64,000 bases of DNA from Corynebacterium yonathiae (GCF_027570195.1 NZ_JAKMUZ010000001.1:1-64000), one strand, 5' to 3'. Counted from the stretch's first letter, positions 26,669 to 35,470 are shown. The notes: generated from the sequence alone by a model not told the origin. Made by a program: numbers and translations.

Positions 26669-27277
26669 TTAAAGCCAACCTTGTGCTTGCGCAATAGTTG
26701 CTGCCTCAAAGCGATTTTCAGCCGCGGTTTTAGCGATGAGCGAAGATACAATATTGCGTACCGTGCCATTGCTCAGGTGTACCTTGCGGGCGATCTGGTG
26801 AGTTCCGCTACCTTTCAAGACAAATTTTGCGACTTCCTGTTCGCGTGCGTTCAGTGGATTTTCCTGAATGAAAATGGTCTCTTGGGCGAGTACTGGGTCA
26901 ATCACCTTGAGCCCGGAGTGCACCCGCCGAATGTCTTCGGCTAGTTTTTCTGGCGGGGTATCTTTGACTACGAACCCGGAAACTCCGGTCTCCAGCGCCC
27001 GTTTCACGTAGCCACCGCGGCCGAAGGTAGTGACTATGAGGCTGTGGCAGCCCGTTCCTTGAAGTTCAGCGGCGGCATCTAGCCCGTTCTTGCCGGGCAT
27101 TTCAATATCCAGCAGAGCAACATCGACGCTATGCTTGGCGACGAGTCCCGCAACCTCCGCACCCGTTGCGCACTGTGCCACAACGCTAATGTCTGGCTCT
27201 GTTTCCAAGAGAGCAACTAGCGCCCCTCGCACCAATGATTGATCCTCAGCAATGAGAACTCGAATGGTTTCAGGCAT
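26669..27277 (-). CDS. NarL/LuxR-type response regulator
   Basis: A 202-residue regulator with a receiver domain (residues 5-120; acidic pocket IAEDQS, phospho-Asp in VALLDIEMPG at about residue 56, conserved Lys in FVVKDTPPE at about 105) and a C-terminal LuxR-type helix-turn-helix (about 142-200, LNAREQEVAKFVLKGSGTHQ onward). It is paired with the histidine kinase directly upstream, which it overlaps by eight bases, and is last in the four-gene ABC/two-component operon read from about 30169. The palindrome at 30213-30233 is its most likely binding site. Confidence 0.9.
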   Translation of the reverse strand: MPETIRVLIAEDQSLVRGALVALLETEPDISVVAQCATGAEVAGLVAKHSVDVALLDIEMPGKNGLDAAAELQGTGCHSLIVTTFGRGGYVKRALETGVSGFVVKDTPPEKLAEDIRRVHSGLKVIDPVLAQETIFIQENPLNAREQEVAKFVLKGSGTHQIARKVHLSNGTVRNIVSSLIAKTAAENRFEAATIAQAQGWL

Positions 27278-28415
27278 CGCCTACACCTCCGTCGGTGCTA
27301 AGAGGAAGAAAGTCGTTGTCTCCATCCATAGTAACCAAGGCGAGCGTGCAGTCATTGCGGCGCGTAAAAAGCAGCTGCCCGCCAGCCTTTGTCACGCGTT
27401 TGTGCAGACCACTAAGCCCTCCTTGGGGGTGGAACAGGCTTTCTTCTGCACCGAATCCGCAGCCGTCGTCTGCTACCTGCAGTCGGTGGTCTGTCACTTG
27501 GACCCAGCAGTGGGTGGCACCGGAGTGCCGGACCACGTTGGTGGTCAATTCGCGCAGAGCCCAGGAAAATTCGGCGTCATAAAGACCAGCGGCCTTGGTA
27601 GCCGAAGGCAAATAGGGTGCAATACCCGCGGTTTCGAGCGCCCTCCGGGCGGCGTGGATTTCGCCTTCAAAGGTGGGCATGCGCATCCGAGTCACTGTGG
27701 AGCGGACTTCCGCCAGACCTCGGCGAGAAAGCTCACTTACCTCTTGCAATTCCTGCCTTGCCCGCTGTGGATCCGTATCTATTAGCCGGCGCGCCAGCTC
27801 GGATTTAAGATTAATCACGGTAAGAGAGTGCCCCAAGAGATCGTGAACATCGGTAGCAATATCCTCGCGCTGGCGTGCCAGTTCCAATCGGCGTTCTAGC
27901 TCTGCGCGACTATCTTGACGCTGGGAAAAGGTGCCGAGCAGCACTAAAAATATTGGCCAAGCAAAAAGGACGATGAGGACCCAGCCGATATTTTTGGGCG
28001 TAAGGTACCAAGTGGCAGCAGCCACCACAGCCCCTGTAAGAAGGGTGAACGCTAAGCTGTGGCGCAAAGGAAGGTTAAAGCCGAGCAATGCTGCCAAGTA
28101 CGGCGCAAAAATGACGGCAATGCTCCCGAAGAAGACAGTCGACAATACCGCGATGGCTGCAAGTGCAAACCAATACAGCCCGATTCGCTGCTCTACCCGC
28201 CATCCGCGGGGGTAGTAGCCTCCAGCGCCGAAAGCGAAGAAATAGACAAGACCGAACACTAGAGCGCACGAAAGGGCCCCGATATGATTAGTGAGGGGCA
28301 TCCCCGGCGCGGCAAAAGTGATCCCCAGTCCGGGAATGAGAAAGACTAACCACACACTGGCAAAAAGCGCACTTTTGAGGCTGAAACCGCGAAATGGCTC
28401 TCGGAGAGATGACAT
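27270..28415 (-). CDS. Sensor histidine kinase, HPK7/DesK-NarX type
   Basis: A 381-residue membrane kinase with about six hydrophobic segments in residues 15-170 and almost no extracytoplasmic sensor domain. The phospho-acceptor His is in DVHDLLGHSLTVINLKSELA (about residues 207-226), and the ATPase N-box is ELTTNVVRHSGA (about 317-328). Such kinases often sense membrane stress or the activity of a cognate ABC transporter. I start at ATG 28415, overlapping the permease stop by one base (TGATG); the longer in-frame start at 28505 would overlap the permease by about 90 bases. Confidence 0.88.
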   Translation of the reverse strand: MSSLREPFRGFSLKSALFASVWLVFLIPGLGITFAAPGMPLTNHIGALSCALVFGLVYFFAFGAGGYYPRGWRVEQRIGLYWFALAAIAVLSTVFFGSIAVIFAPYLAALLGFNLPLRHSLAFTLLTGAVVAAATWYLTPKNIGWVLIVLFAWPIFLVLLGTFSQRQDSRAELERRLELARQREDIATDVHDLLGHSLTVINLKSELARRLIDTDPQRARQELQEVSELSRRGLAEVRSTVTRMRMPTFEGEIHAARRALETAGIAPYLPSATKAAGLYDAEFSWALRELTTNVVRHSGATHCWVQVTDHRLQVADDGCGFGAEESLFHPQGGLSGLHKRVTKAGGQLLFTRRNDCTLALVTMDGDNDFLPLSTDGGVGDA

Positions 28416-29206
28416 CAGCGCCGAGCTTTGTCGCGGGAGCGTAGCAGGAGGCACGCGGTCAGGAAGATTGTCGTCCATACCGCGAAGTTTAGCCACGCCA
28501 TCCACAACGGGTGCGTAATCGTGCCTTCATCCCCGTTGAGGAACTGGCTTCCTTCTGCCAGAGGCCACTGGGCTAGTACAACTGGACCGAAAAGGGGAGT
28601 GAAGCGACCCCACTCCATTAGCGGCTTAGTCAGCGGTGTGAACACATTCGCCGCGAAAAGAAAAAGAACAACAGACGTCGAGGCGATTGCGACGGAGTTG
28701 TCGGTGGGCAACGCCATTGCCCACACCAAGCCATAAAAGCCCAAGGGAATGGAAACTAGGAGGCAGGAAATGAAGCTTAAGATCCACTGGTGTGGCTGCA
28801 TTTCCGCATGTGTAGCGGCGCCAGTCAAATATACTGCCGTAATGGGCAGCAGGGCTTGAAAGCCGATGGATATGAAGTTTGCCCACAGCAGCTGGCGTGA
28901 GCGTAATGGAGTAAGCGCTAGTTGGCGTGCCCACCCAGTCTTGGCATCGGTGACGGCGGAGCCAGCGGCTGCAACGGAACCAGCGACGCCGCCGTAGAGT
29001 GCCATGCTGATCATTTCTAAGGCAGCATAATTACCTCCTTTAAAGGGGGTATCGCCAAAGTCCATCATGGCGCCAAAGAGGAGATAGAAAAACACCGGCA
29101 AAATGGTGCTGAAAAATATCGGGGTGAAGTTTCGACGCAGGCGCAGCAGGTTATGGGCAGCAAACCGCAGGGTTCGTGCAGTGGTGGTTGCAGGTTTTAT
29201 CGTCAT
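28415..29206 (-). CDS. ABC-2 type transporter permease
   Basis: A 263-residue membrane protein with six hydrophobic segments (for example PIFFSTILPVFFYLLFGAMM at about 29-48 and VAIASTSVVLFLFAANVFTP at about 172-191) typical of ABC-2 drug or peptide exporters. ATG 29206 is chosen because AAGGA lies eight bases upstream; an ATG six codons earlier is less well placed. It follows the ATPase gene and overlaps the kinase start by one base, forming an ATPase-permease-kinase-regulator operon of the kind that answers cell-envelope-active compounds. Confidence 0.87.
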   Translation of the reverse strand: MTIKPATTTARTLRFAAHNLLRLRRNFTPIFFSTILPVFFYLLFGAMMDFGDTPFKGGNYAALEMISMALYGGVAGSVAAAGSAVTDAKTGWARQLALTPLRSRQLLWANFISIGFQALLPITAVYLTGAATHAEMQPHQWILSFISCLLVSIPLGFYGLVWAMALPTDNSVAIASTSVVLFLFAANVFTPLTKPLMEWGRFTPLFGPVVLAQWPLAEGSQFLNGDEGTITHPLWMAWLNFAVWTTIFLTACLLLRSRDKARR

Positions 29207-29245
29207 GGGAGATTCCTTGTGCAAAGGTTTACTGGAAGTGGCTGG

Positions 29246-30169
29246 TTAAGGTTGGGGCGCAGTCATCGTTAAAAATGCGTCCTCTAAGGAGCGGTTCCGA
29301 ATTGTGATGTCGCGCGCCGAGGTGTGGTTAAGGAGGTATCTTGCAAGCGCATCAGAGTCACTGGTTACCATGCGGGCGTAGTCGCCAGACTGGGAAATCT
29401 CGGCGGAAATTGCTAATGCGTCTGTAGAGGGGACTGGCCCGGCGAACTTCGCCTCGACAATGCGCTGGGCCGACTGCTCGCGAAAATCCTGGGCGCTTGC
29501 ATCCGCACGTAGTTTGCCTTCATGAAGGAGAATAATCCTTTGCGCAAAATTGTCCGCCTCCTCCAGATAGTGGGTGGCAAAGACAATAGTTCGTCCCAAC
29601 TCTGCCTGGCGGCGCATGGTGGTCCAGAACTCGTGGCGAGCATTAGCATCCATTCCTGCAGTAGGTTCATCGAGCAAGAGAACGTGGGGATTGCCTAAAA
29701 GCGCGAGCGCGAATCGCACACGCTGTTGCTCGCCGCCAGAACATTTGCCCACCTTTCGGTGAAGGATCCGTGTGAGGTCGGCTTGTGTGGCTATATCCCC
29801 GACTGGCAGTGGATGTGGAAAGGTGGCGGACATCATCTGCAGGGTGTCCAGGATTGTGAGTTCGGGTAGTAGACCGCCGGTTTGCAATACGGCGCCGATC
29901 TCCGAGCCCTGTACGGCAGCTCGCGGCGTGCGGTTGAGGACTGAAATGCTGCCTGTGGTGGGGGTGGTGAGACCAAGGATGAGGTCAAAGAGGGTGGTTT
30001 TGCCGGCACCATTGGTGCCTAAAAGTCCTACGATCTCGCCTTGGCAGATACTAAATGAAACCTCGCTCAGCGCATGGACCGGCTCTGAGCCCCTCGTGGT
30101 GAAAGTTTTACTCACTCCGGAAACTTTTATGGCTGGCGTGTGTTTCGCCCTAAGGTCTGTCGTGCTCAT
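29246..30169 (-). CDS. ABC transporter ATP-binding protein, drug-export type
   Basis: A 307-residue ATPase: Walker A GTNGAGKTT (about 55-63), Q-loop in AVLQTGGLLPE, signature CSGGEQQR (about 144-151, Cys for Leu, which is common in this family), Walker B with catalytic Glu LLLDEPTAGMD (about 165-175) and switch His in FATHYLEEAD. The C-terminal extension resembles DrrA/CcmA-like export ATPases. First gene of the operon. A 6-bp inverted repeat ATACCT/AGGTAT (30168-30173 and 30177-30182) straddles the start codon, and a 21-bp palindrome lies 44 bases upstream. Confidence 0.9.
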   Translation of the reverse strand: MSTTDLRAKHTPAIKVSGVSKTFTTRGSEPVHALSEVSFSICQGEIVGLLGTNGAGKTTLFDLILGLTTPTTGSISVLNRTPRAAVQGSEIGAVLQTGGLLPELTILDTLQMMSATFPHPLPVGDIATQADLTRILHRKVGKCSGGEQQRVRFALALLGNPHVLLLDEPTAGMDANARHEFWTTMRRQAELGRTIVFATHYLEEADNFAQRIILLHEGKLRADASAQDFREQSAQRIVEAKFAGPVPSTDALAISAEISQSGDYARMVTSDSDALARYLLNHTSARDITIRNRSLEDAFLTMTAPQP

Positions 30170-30212
30170 ACCTGAAAGGTATTCGGGGCCAGCCAGAATG
30201 GTGAATAGGATC

Positions 30213-30233
30213 TGTCATGAAATTTTCATGACA
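30213..30233. promoter_or_regulatory. Perfect 21-bp palindrome, candidate operator
   Basis: TGTCATGAAA (30213-30222), a central T, then TTTCATGACA (30224-30233): every position pairs. A further half-site TGTCAT follows at 30236-30241. The element sits in the 91-bp gap between the divergent ABC/two-component operon (start 30169) and the CadD-like gene (start 30261). On the operon side it lies upstream of a -10-like sequence near 30203-30208, where a response regulator would activate. Palindromes of this size are typical of dimeric regulators; it is not followed by a T-tract, so it is not a terminator. Confidence 0.6.
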
Positions 30234-30260
30234 AGTGTCATAACGCGATAGGGTGGTTGA

Positions 30261-30833
30261 GTGCTTACTACTCTCGCAGCGGCCGTCGGTCTATTTGTGG
30301 CCACCAATATCGATGACATTATAGTTCTATCCCTCTTTTTCGCCCGCGGTGCTGGGCGCAAGGGCACAACTGCCGCGATACTGATGGGCCAGTATCTCGG
30401 TTTCCTTGGCATACTGGTGGCCTCTTCCGTCGTCGGATTGGGCTTCAACGCCGTTATACCGACCGATCTCATTCGCTACTTTGGCCTCATCCCGTTGTTA
30501 TTGGGCCTGTGGGCGGCGTGGCAAGCATTCCGAGGTGAAGACGACGATGAGGATATTTCCGGCACAAAGCTAAGCACACTGGCGGTAGCCGGAGTCACTT
30601 TTGCCAATGGCGGGGACAATATCGGTGTGTACGTGCCCGTCTTTACTACCTCTACGCCGGCCGAAGTAGCGGTGTATTGTGCGGTTTTCCTTGTGCTTGT
30701 AGTCCCACTTGTTTGGGCGGCGCGTTTTGTGGCGACGAGACCAGGAATCGCCGAAGCCCTGGAGAAGTGGGAGAGTGTCCTGTTCCCAGTGGTGCTTATT
30801 TTGCTGGGAATCGCGATTTTGCTCGCAGTATAA
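30261..30833 (+). CDS. CadD-family transporter (cadmium-resistance-like)
   Basis: A 190-residue membrane protein with five or six hydrophobic segments. The conserved N-terminal ATNIDDIIVLSLFFA (about 14-28) and the matching central FANGGDNIGVYVPVF (about 114-128) are the two diagnostic repeats of the CadD/LysE-related family. Staphylococcal CadD gives low-level cadmium resistance; the substrate here is unproven and could be another cation or a quaternary amine. GTG start. It faces the ABC operon across the 21-bp palindrome and ends at a terminator shared with the tRNA-Pro gene. Confidence 0.82.
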   Translation: MLTTLAAAVGLFVATNIDDIIVLSLFFARGAGRKGTTAAILMGQYLGFLGILVASSVVGLGFNAVIPTDLIRYFGLIPLLLGLWAAWQAFRGEDDDEDISGTKLSTLAVAGVTFANGGDNIGVYVPVFTTSTPAEVAVYCAVFLVLVVPLVWAARFVATRPGIAEALEKWESVLFPVVLILLGIAILLAV

Positions 30834-30852
30834 GACTGGCAGAATAAGAAAG

Positions 30853-30884
30853 GCCGGCACCGTGAAGGTGCCGGCTAAAATTTT
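30853..30884. terminator. Terminator between the CadD-like gene and tRNA-Pro
   Basis: Nine-base arms GCCGGCACC (30853-30861) and GGTGCCGGC (30867-30875) with a five-base loop are followed on the plus strand by TAAAATTTT and bordered on the minus strand by TTCTTATTCT. It can serve both converging transcripts. Confidence 0.82.
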
Positions 30885-30885
30885 G

Positions 30886-30959
30886 TCGGGCTAACAGGAT
30901 TTGAACCTGCGACCCCTACACCCCCAGTGTAGTGCGCTACCAAACTGCGCCATAGCCCG
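30886..30959 (-). tRNA. tRNA-Pro (anticodon GGG)
   Basis: Read on the minus strand, a complete cloverleaf is visible. The acceptor stem pairs CGGGCTA with TAGCCCG, the D-arm is GCGC/GCGC, the anticodon stem CTACA/TGTAG encloses loop CTGGGGG (anticodon GGG), and the T-arm is GCAGG-TTCAAAT-CCTGT. The discriminator base is A at 30886. The CCA end does not appear to be encoded. GGG reads CCC and CCU proline codons. Confidence 0.96.
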
Positions 30960-31030
30960 CCGTCGCACTGTGCGACTCATCTAGATTACATCAGTAGGAT
31001 TCTACTGTGAAATTTGGGGTGTAACCTGCG

Positions 31031-31420
31031 TTAAAGCTCGCCGGTGGAATACACCCACGTACCGTCGATGCGGCGGAACGAGGATCGTTCGCGCTGCGAA
31101 CCGATAGCTGCTCCCTTATAAAACGCTTCAAATTCCACCACGCCGGAACTATCCATCAGGCCGCCGCCTTGGGTGTCTAGGATATCGAGGCGGTAGAACC
31201 TAATGGGGGAGTCTGCCAAGTCGAGGGCCTCAGGTCGAGTGACAGGATCCCACGTGCGCAGCAAGTACTCCTCGTCGCCGGTAACAAAAGCGCTAAACCG
31301 AGAGCGCATGAGCGCTTCTGCGGTGGGCGCATTGCTACCGGCATGGTACTTGCCGCAGCACTCGCCGTAGGAAAGGCCGGTGCCACAGGGGCAGCGGCGT
31401 GAGGATTCATAAGCCACCAT
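31031..31420 (-). CDS. YchJ-family SEC-C motif protein (UPF0225)
   Basis: A 129-residue protein opening with the zinc-binding SEC-C motif CPCGTGLSYGECCGKYH (residues 10-26), the same Cys pattern found at the SecA C-terminus, followed by an NTF2-like domain (about 30-125) containing EALMRSRFSAFV. This is the YchJ/UPF0225 layout; its function is unknown. The ATG overlaps the TAG stop of the upstream hydrolase-OsmC gene by one base, so the two are co-transcribed. Confidence 0.88.
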   Translation of the reverse strand: MVAYESSRRCPCGTGLSYGECCGKYHAGSNAPTAEALMRSRFSAFVTGDEEYLLRTWDPVTRPEALDLADSPIRFYRLDILDTQGGGLMDSSGVVEFEAFYKGAAIGSQRERSSFRRIDGTWVYSTGEL

Positions 31421-32571
31421 TAGCCTGCATCCACGATGGTGACGTTGCCGAGCATGCGCTCGAGGTCAGTATCCTTCGCCGCAGAGCGTAGCGTGGATTC
31501 TTCCGCGGCAGAGAGGCTGCCAACTAGCTCGATTCGGCGCTCGAAGCTGGTGGGTCCGGTTTGGGTGATGCTTACATGGACGTCGTCAAGCGCAAGCTTC
31601 CTACCGGCATCCTTGATTGCTTGGGTCGAAGCCGTGGCCAACGCGGACATAATAAGACCCTCAGCAGTAAAGCCCTTACCTTTGCCGCCATTTTTCTTGG
31701 TGCGGTCGGCGCTGAGGCTATGGTCATTGTGGCGCACCACTACGCCGAATTTGGTGCCGGTGGCTGGCTGCGCAACGGCGGCGTCAGTGCCTACTTCTTC
31801 CGGCTGGTAATCGGGAACGATGAACTGTTCGGCCCACGCACCGATGAGATCCGCAGCGCGGGCGGCGGTACCCTGCTTGGTAAGCAGGTGATCAGTCTTA
31901 TCCAGCGAGACTAAGGACTTGGGGTAACGGGTGAGTAGGAAGATATTCTGCGCGTTATCAATGCCCACGGTCTGGTCAATGGGGGAGTGCAGAACCATCA
32001 GCGGTTTCCGGAGTTTGGGCAGGTATTCCTCGGGATTAGTATCCGCCAGGTCCTCCAGGAACTTGCGGGAGATGATAAGGCCGCGGCCGCCGAGGATAAT
32101 TTCCACCTCGCCGTTGGCATCGACCTCTCCGATCTTATCCGCGTAGTGCAGCACGGAGTGCGCCGGATCAAAAGGCGCACCGATGGTGGCTACCGCCTTG
32201 AGCGATTTCATCGTGGTGGCTGCCTTCAAGGCGGCTGCGCCGCCCAGCGAGTGTCCCATCAGCAATTGTGGGGCAGAGTAATGCTCCGTTAGCCAAGCAG
32301 CGGCTGCATGGATATCGTCTACGTTTTGGCTAAATGTAGTATCGCCAAATTCGCCGGCGGACTGACCAAGGCCGGGAAAATCAAAACGCAAGGTGGCAAT
32401 GCCAAACTCGGTGAGCTGTTTCGCGGTGCGGGCGGCACCGGGAGTGTGGCGGGAGCCGGCGAAGCAATGGGCAAAGATGGCGTAGGCGATCGGGGGAGAA
32501 TCCGGGAAGTCGATGGTTCCGGCCATCTCAGTACCCCGGCTCGAAGGCAGCTTTACATTGACAGATTGCAT
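31420..32571 (-). CDS. Alpha/beta hydrolase fused to an OsmC-like domain
   Basis: A 383-residue two-domain protein. Residues 1-245 form an alpha/beta hydrolase with nucleophile Ser in MGHSLGGAA (about 102-110), Asp in HSPIDQTVG and His in DKTDHLL. Residues about 260-383 form an OsmC-like domain (RHNDHSLSADRTKKNGGKGKGF onward is its start). In related fusions the second helix carries ACT with a peroxidatic Cys; here the matching place reads LATAST, and no Cys is found in that domain, so thiol peroxidase activity is doubtful. I start at ATG 32571: TATTCT ends seven bases upstream and the longer frame has no support. Confidence 0.85.
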   Translation of the reverse strand: MQSVNVKLPSSRGTEMAGTIDFPDSPPIAYAIFAHCFAGSRHTPGAARTAKQLTEFGIATLRFDFPGLGQSAGEFGDTTFSQNVDDIHAAAAWLTEHYSAPQLLMGHSLGGAAALKAATTMKSLKAVATIGAPFDPAHSVLHYADKIGEVDANGEVEIILGGRGLIISRKFLEDLADTNPEEYLPKLRKPLMVLHSPIDQTVGIDNAQNIFLLTRYPKSLVSLDKTDHLLTKQGTAARAADLIGAWAEQFIVPDYQPEEVGTDAAVAQPATGTKFGVVVRHNDHSLSADRTKKNGGKGKGFTAEGLIMSALATASTQAIKDAGRKLALDDVHVSITQTGPTSFERRIELVGSLSAAEESTLRSAAKDTDLERMLGNVTIVDAG

Positions 32572-32658
32572 GAGAACTAGAATAACGGGCCTTTTAACCG
32601 CAAGCCATACCAGGTTGACTACAGTCGTTAGGAGCAATCCAATTAAGGAGGATGAGGT

Positions 32659-34950
32659 ATGGGCGCGTTTGATTGGTTCTGGAAAGCGATGGGCTCGCAA
32701 AGCGAGCGTAATGATAAGAAATCCAAGGCCATCGTGGGTTCAGCAGACGAAGCTGCCCGAAGCCTGAGCCAGCAGGATGACGCAGCTGTAGCCCAAGCCG
32801 CACGCGATGCCGTGCGGGGCGGCGAGGTAGCGGACAAAGCTAAGTTCCTCGCGGCCTTGGCGGTGGCGTGCGAGCGCACTTTGGGCATGGCCCCCTTCAA
32901 TGTGCAGTCCCAAGCGGCCTTGCGACTGCTCACCGGAGACGTCATCCAGATGGCAACTGGTGAAGGCAAGACCCTGGTGGGTGCCATGGCTGCCACCGGC
33001 TTTGCGCTGACCGGAAAGCGGGTCCATCTAGTCACTGTTAATAACTACCTCGCCGCCCGTGACGCCGAGTGGATGCGCCCCGTAGTGGAGTTTTTTGGCC
33101 TGAGCGTTGCTTCAGTGACGGAGGACATGACACCGGATGAGCGCCGCGCAGCCTACGCGCAAGATATCATCTACGCTCCGGTCAACGAGCTGGGTTTTGA
33201 TCTGTTGCGGGATAACCAGATCACCGACCGGTCCCAAACAGTACAGGCCGCCGGTGACGTCGCGTTGGTAGATGAAGCCGATTCCGTGCTGGTAGATGAG
33301 GCCCTCGTACCACTGGTGCTGGCCGGAAATCGGCCCGGTGAAGCCCCCACGGGCCATATCACCAATGTGATTTCGCGCCTGCGAGAGAAGTTGGACTACT
33401 CCATCTCAGAGGATGGCCGCACCGTGCAACTGACGGAGACCGGTGCACGCCGTGTTGAGCAAGAATTAGGCATTGATTCGCTGTATTCCGAAGAGAATAT
33501 CGGCACTATTTTGGTCAAGGTCAACCTTGCTCTGCATGCGAAGGCCTTGTTGATTCGAGATATCCACTACATAGTGGTCGATGGCAAACTGCAGCTTATC
33601 GACGCCTCTCGGGGGCGCGTCGCCGACCTGCAACGCTGGCCCGATGGGCTCCAGGCGGCTGTAGAGGCCAAGGAAGGCCTAGAGGTATCCGAGGGCGGGC
33701 GCATCCTCGACACCATCACGCTGCAAGAACTCATGCGGCGCTATCCACTGGTGTGCGGTATGACGGGCACCGCGGTGGAGGCCACCGATCAGCTGCGTCA
33801 GTTCTACGATCTTCATGTATCAGTAATCGATCGCAACAAGCCGTTACAGCGCTTTGATGAGCAAGACCGCATTTACGCCACGGTCGATGACAAATCCGCA
33901 GCTATCGTGGAAGAAATTGCCACAATCCACGCTACGGGACAGCCTATCTTGGTGGGCACGCAAGATGTTGCTGAGTCGGAAGATCTGGCAGATGCTCTGC
34001 GCGAACGCGGCATTGAGGTCAATGTGCTCAACGCCAAAAATGATGAGCAGGAGGCGCAGATTGTTGCCGAGGCCGGCGATATCGGTCGCGTCACTGTCTC
34101 TACCCAGATGGCCGGACGCGGCACCGATATCAAGTTGGGAGGCGCTAGCCAGGCCGACCATGACGCAGTTGCGGAGCTTGGCGGCCTAGCGGTGATCGGT
34201 ACCTCGCGGCACCGCACCGCCCGCCTGGATAATCAGCTGCGTGGCCGTGCCGGCCGGCAGGGAGATCCCGGCCTTTCCTTATTCTTTGTCTCCCTAGAAG
34301 ATGACGTGGTTCAACAGGGCGGTGACGGCGAGGTCGTGCGCGCTCAACCGGCCGACGATGGGCGGATTGAATCCAAACGCGTGAGTGACTTTATCGCGCA
34401 CTGTCAGCGCGTTACCGAAGGGCAATTGCTCGAAATTCACGCCCAAACGTGGAAATATAACCAGCTACTAGCCGATCAGCGCATTATCATTGATGAGCGG
34501 CGCGCCAAGTTATTAGATACAGATCAAGCGTGGCAGGAGCTTTCCCAACGAGCCCCTGAGCGTGCGGCAGAGCTTGCGGAAGTTCCGGAGAAAGCTCGCG
34601 TCAAGGCCGCACGCGAAATCATGCTCTACCACTTGGATCTGGCGTGGGCAGATCACCTAGAGCTTATGGACGATGTGCGCGAGTCGATCCACCTGCGCGC
34701 CATTGCCCGCGAGACGCCGATCGATGAGTACCACCGTATTGCGGTAAGGGAGTTTAAGGACCTGGCCCAGCGAGCTGTCGACAAGTCTGTGGAAACTTTC
34801 CGCGCAGTGCTTATCGACACCGCAGGGGCACACCTGGATGACGCCGGATTAGCCCGCCCGAGTGCTACGTGGACCTATATGGTTTCTGATAACCCCCTTG
34901 CGGGCAAGGGAAATTCCGTGCTGAGCGGCATCGGAAATATTTTCCGGTGA
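32659..34950 (+). CDS. secA2: Accessory Sec ATPase SecA2
   Basis: A 763-residue SecA homologue. Motor motifs are complete: Walker A MATGEGKT (about 97-104), DEAD-like LVDEADSVLVDEA (about 201-213) and the motif near QMAGRGTDIKLGG (about 485). The preprotein cross-linking region is retained, while the C-terminal zinc-binding tail of SecA1 is absent, as is usual for SecA2. It exports a small set of proteins in actinobacteria. AAGGAGGATGAGGT is an excellent ribosome binding site. It faces the hydrolase-OsmC gene across about 90 bp. Confidence 0.93.
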   Translation: MGAFDWFWKAMGSQSERNDKKSKAIVGSADEAARSLSQQDDAAVAQAARDAVRGGEVADKAKFLAALAVACERTLGMAPFNVQSQAALRLLTGDVIQMATGEGKTLVGAMAATGFALTGKRVHLVTVNNYLAARDAEWMRPVVEFFGLSVASVTEDMTPDERRAAYAQDIIYAPVNELGFDLLRDNQITDRSQTVQAAGDVALVDEADSVLVDEALVPLVLAGNRPGEAPTGHITNVISRLREKLDYSISEDGRTVQLTETGARRVEQELGIDSLYSEENIGTILVKVNLALHAKALLIRDIHYIVVDGKLQLIDASRGRVADLQRWPDGLQAAVEAKEGLEVSEGGRILDTITLQELMRRYPLVCGMTGTAVEATDQLRQFYDLHVSVIDRNKPLQRFDEQDRIYATVDDKSAAIVEEIATIHATGQPILVGTQDVAESEDLADALRERGIEVNVLNAKNDEQEAQIVAEAGDIGRVTVSTQMAGRGTDIKLGGASQADHDAVAELGGLAVIGTSRHRTARLDNQLRGRAGRQGDPGLSLFFVSLEDDVVQQGGDGEVVRAQPADDGRIESKRVSDFIAHCQRVTEGQLLEIHAQTWKYNQLLADQRIIIDERRAKLLDTDQAWQELSQRAPERAAELAEVPEKARVKAAREIMLYHLDLAWADHLELMDDVRESIHLRAIARETPIDEYHRIAVREFKDLAQRAVDKSVETFRAVLIDTAGAHLDDAGLARPSATWTYMVSDNPLAGKGNSVLSGIGNIFR

Positions 34951-34997
34951 AATAATTCCCCGCGAAAAGGTCACAGACTCAAATGAGTCGCTAGTAT

Positions 34998-35006
34998 TGT
35001 TATAAG
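34998..35006 (+). promoter_or_regulatory. Extended -10 promoter element of odhI
   Basis: TG followed after one base by TATAAG (35001-35006) forms an extended -10 box 30 bases before ATG 35036, with a strong ribosome binding site GGAGG between. No good -35 is seen, as often in corynebacteria. An inverted repeat GACTC/GAGTC (34977-34990) lies just upstream. Confidence 0.55.
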
Positions 35007-35035
35007 TAACTCGTAACTAATCCTCGGAGGTAACA

Positions 35036-35470
35036 ATGAGCGAGAACACCGGAACCCCGGAACCACAGGTGGAGACCACATCTGTATTCCGCGCAGACCT
35101 GCTCAAGGAGATGGAAAACGGCGCAAATGGCAACGAGGCTGCCGTTGCCGGCACCGATAACCTTGCAGAGGGTCAGGCTCTTCTAGTAGTCAAGCGTGGC
35201 CCGAATGCAGGCGCCCGCTTCTTGCTGGATCAGGCGACCACGACCGCTGGCCGTCACCCCGAGGCGGACATCTTCCTCGATGACGTTACGGTATCCCGCC
35301 GTCACGCGGAGTTCCGCAAGAATGATGACGGCAAGTTTGAGGTAGTTGACGTGGGATCCCTCAACGGAACCTACGTTAATCGCGAACCGCGCAATTCTCA
35401 GGTGCTCGAGGTGGGAGATGAAATCCAAATTGGCAAGTTCCGTTTGGTTTTCATTGCTAACCAGAGTTAA
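35036..35470 (+). CDS. odhI: OdhI/GarA, FHA-domain inhibitor of 2-oxoglutarate dehydrogenase
   Basis: A 144-residue regulator. The N-terminal phospho-switch PQVETTSVFRADLLKE carries adjacent Thr14 and Thr15, sites of phosphorylation by PknG and other kinases. The FHA domain (about 48-135) has the phosphopeptide-binding GRHPEADIFL, SRRHAEF and SLNGTYVN motifs. Unphosphorylated OdhI binds and inhibits the OdhA subunit, steering 2-oxoglutarate to glutamate; phosphorylation makes it fold on itself and releases the enzyme. This is established in C. glutamicum (cg1630) and for GarA in mycobacteria. The near identity of the N-terminus makes the call firm. Confidence 0.96.
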   Translation: MSENTGTPEPQVETTSVFRADLLKEMENGANGNEAAVAGTDNLAEGQALLVVKRGPNAGARFLLDQATTTAGRHPEADIFLDDVTVSRRHAEFRKNDDGKFEVVDVGSLNGTYVNREPRNSQVLEVGDEIQIGKFRLVFIANQS

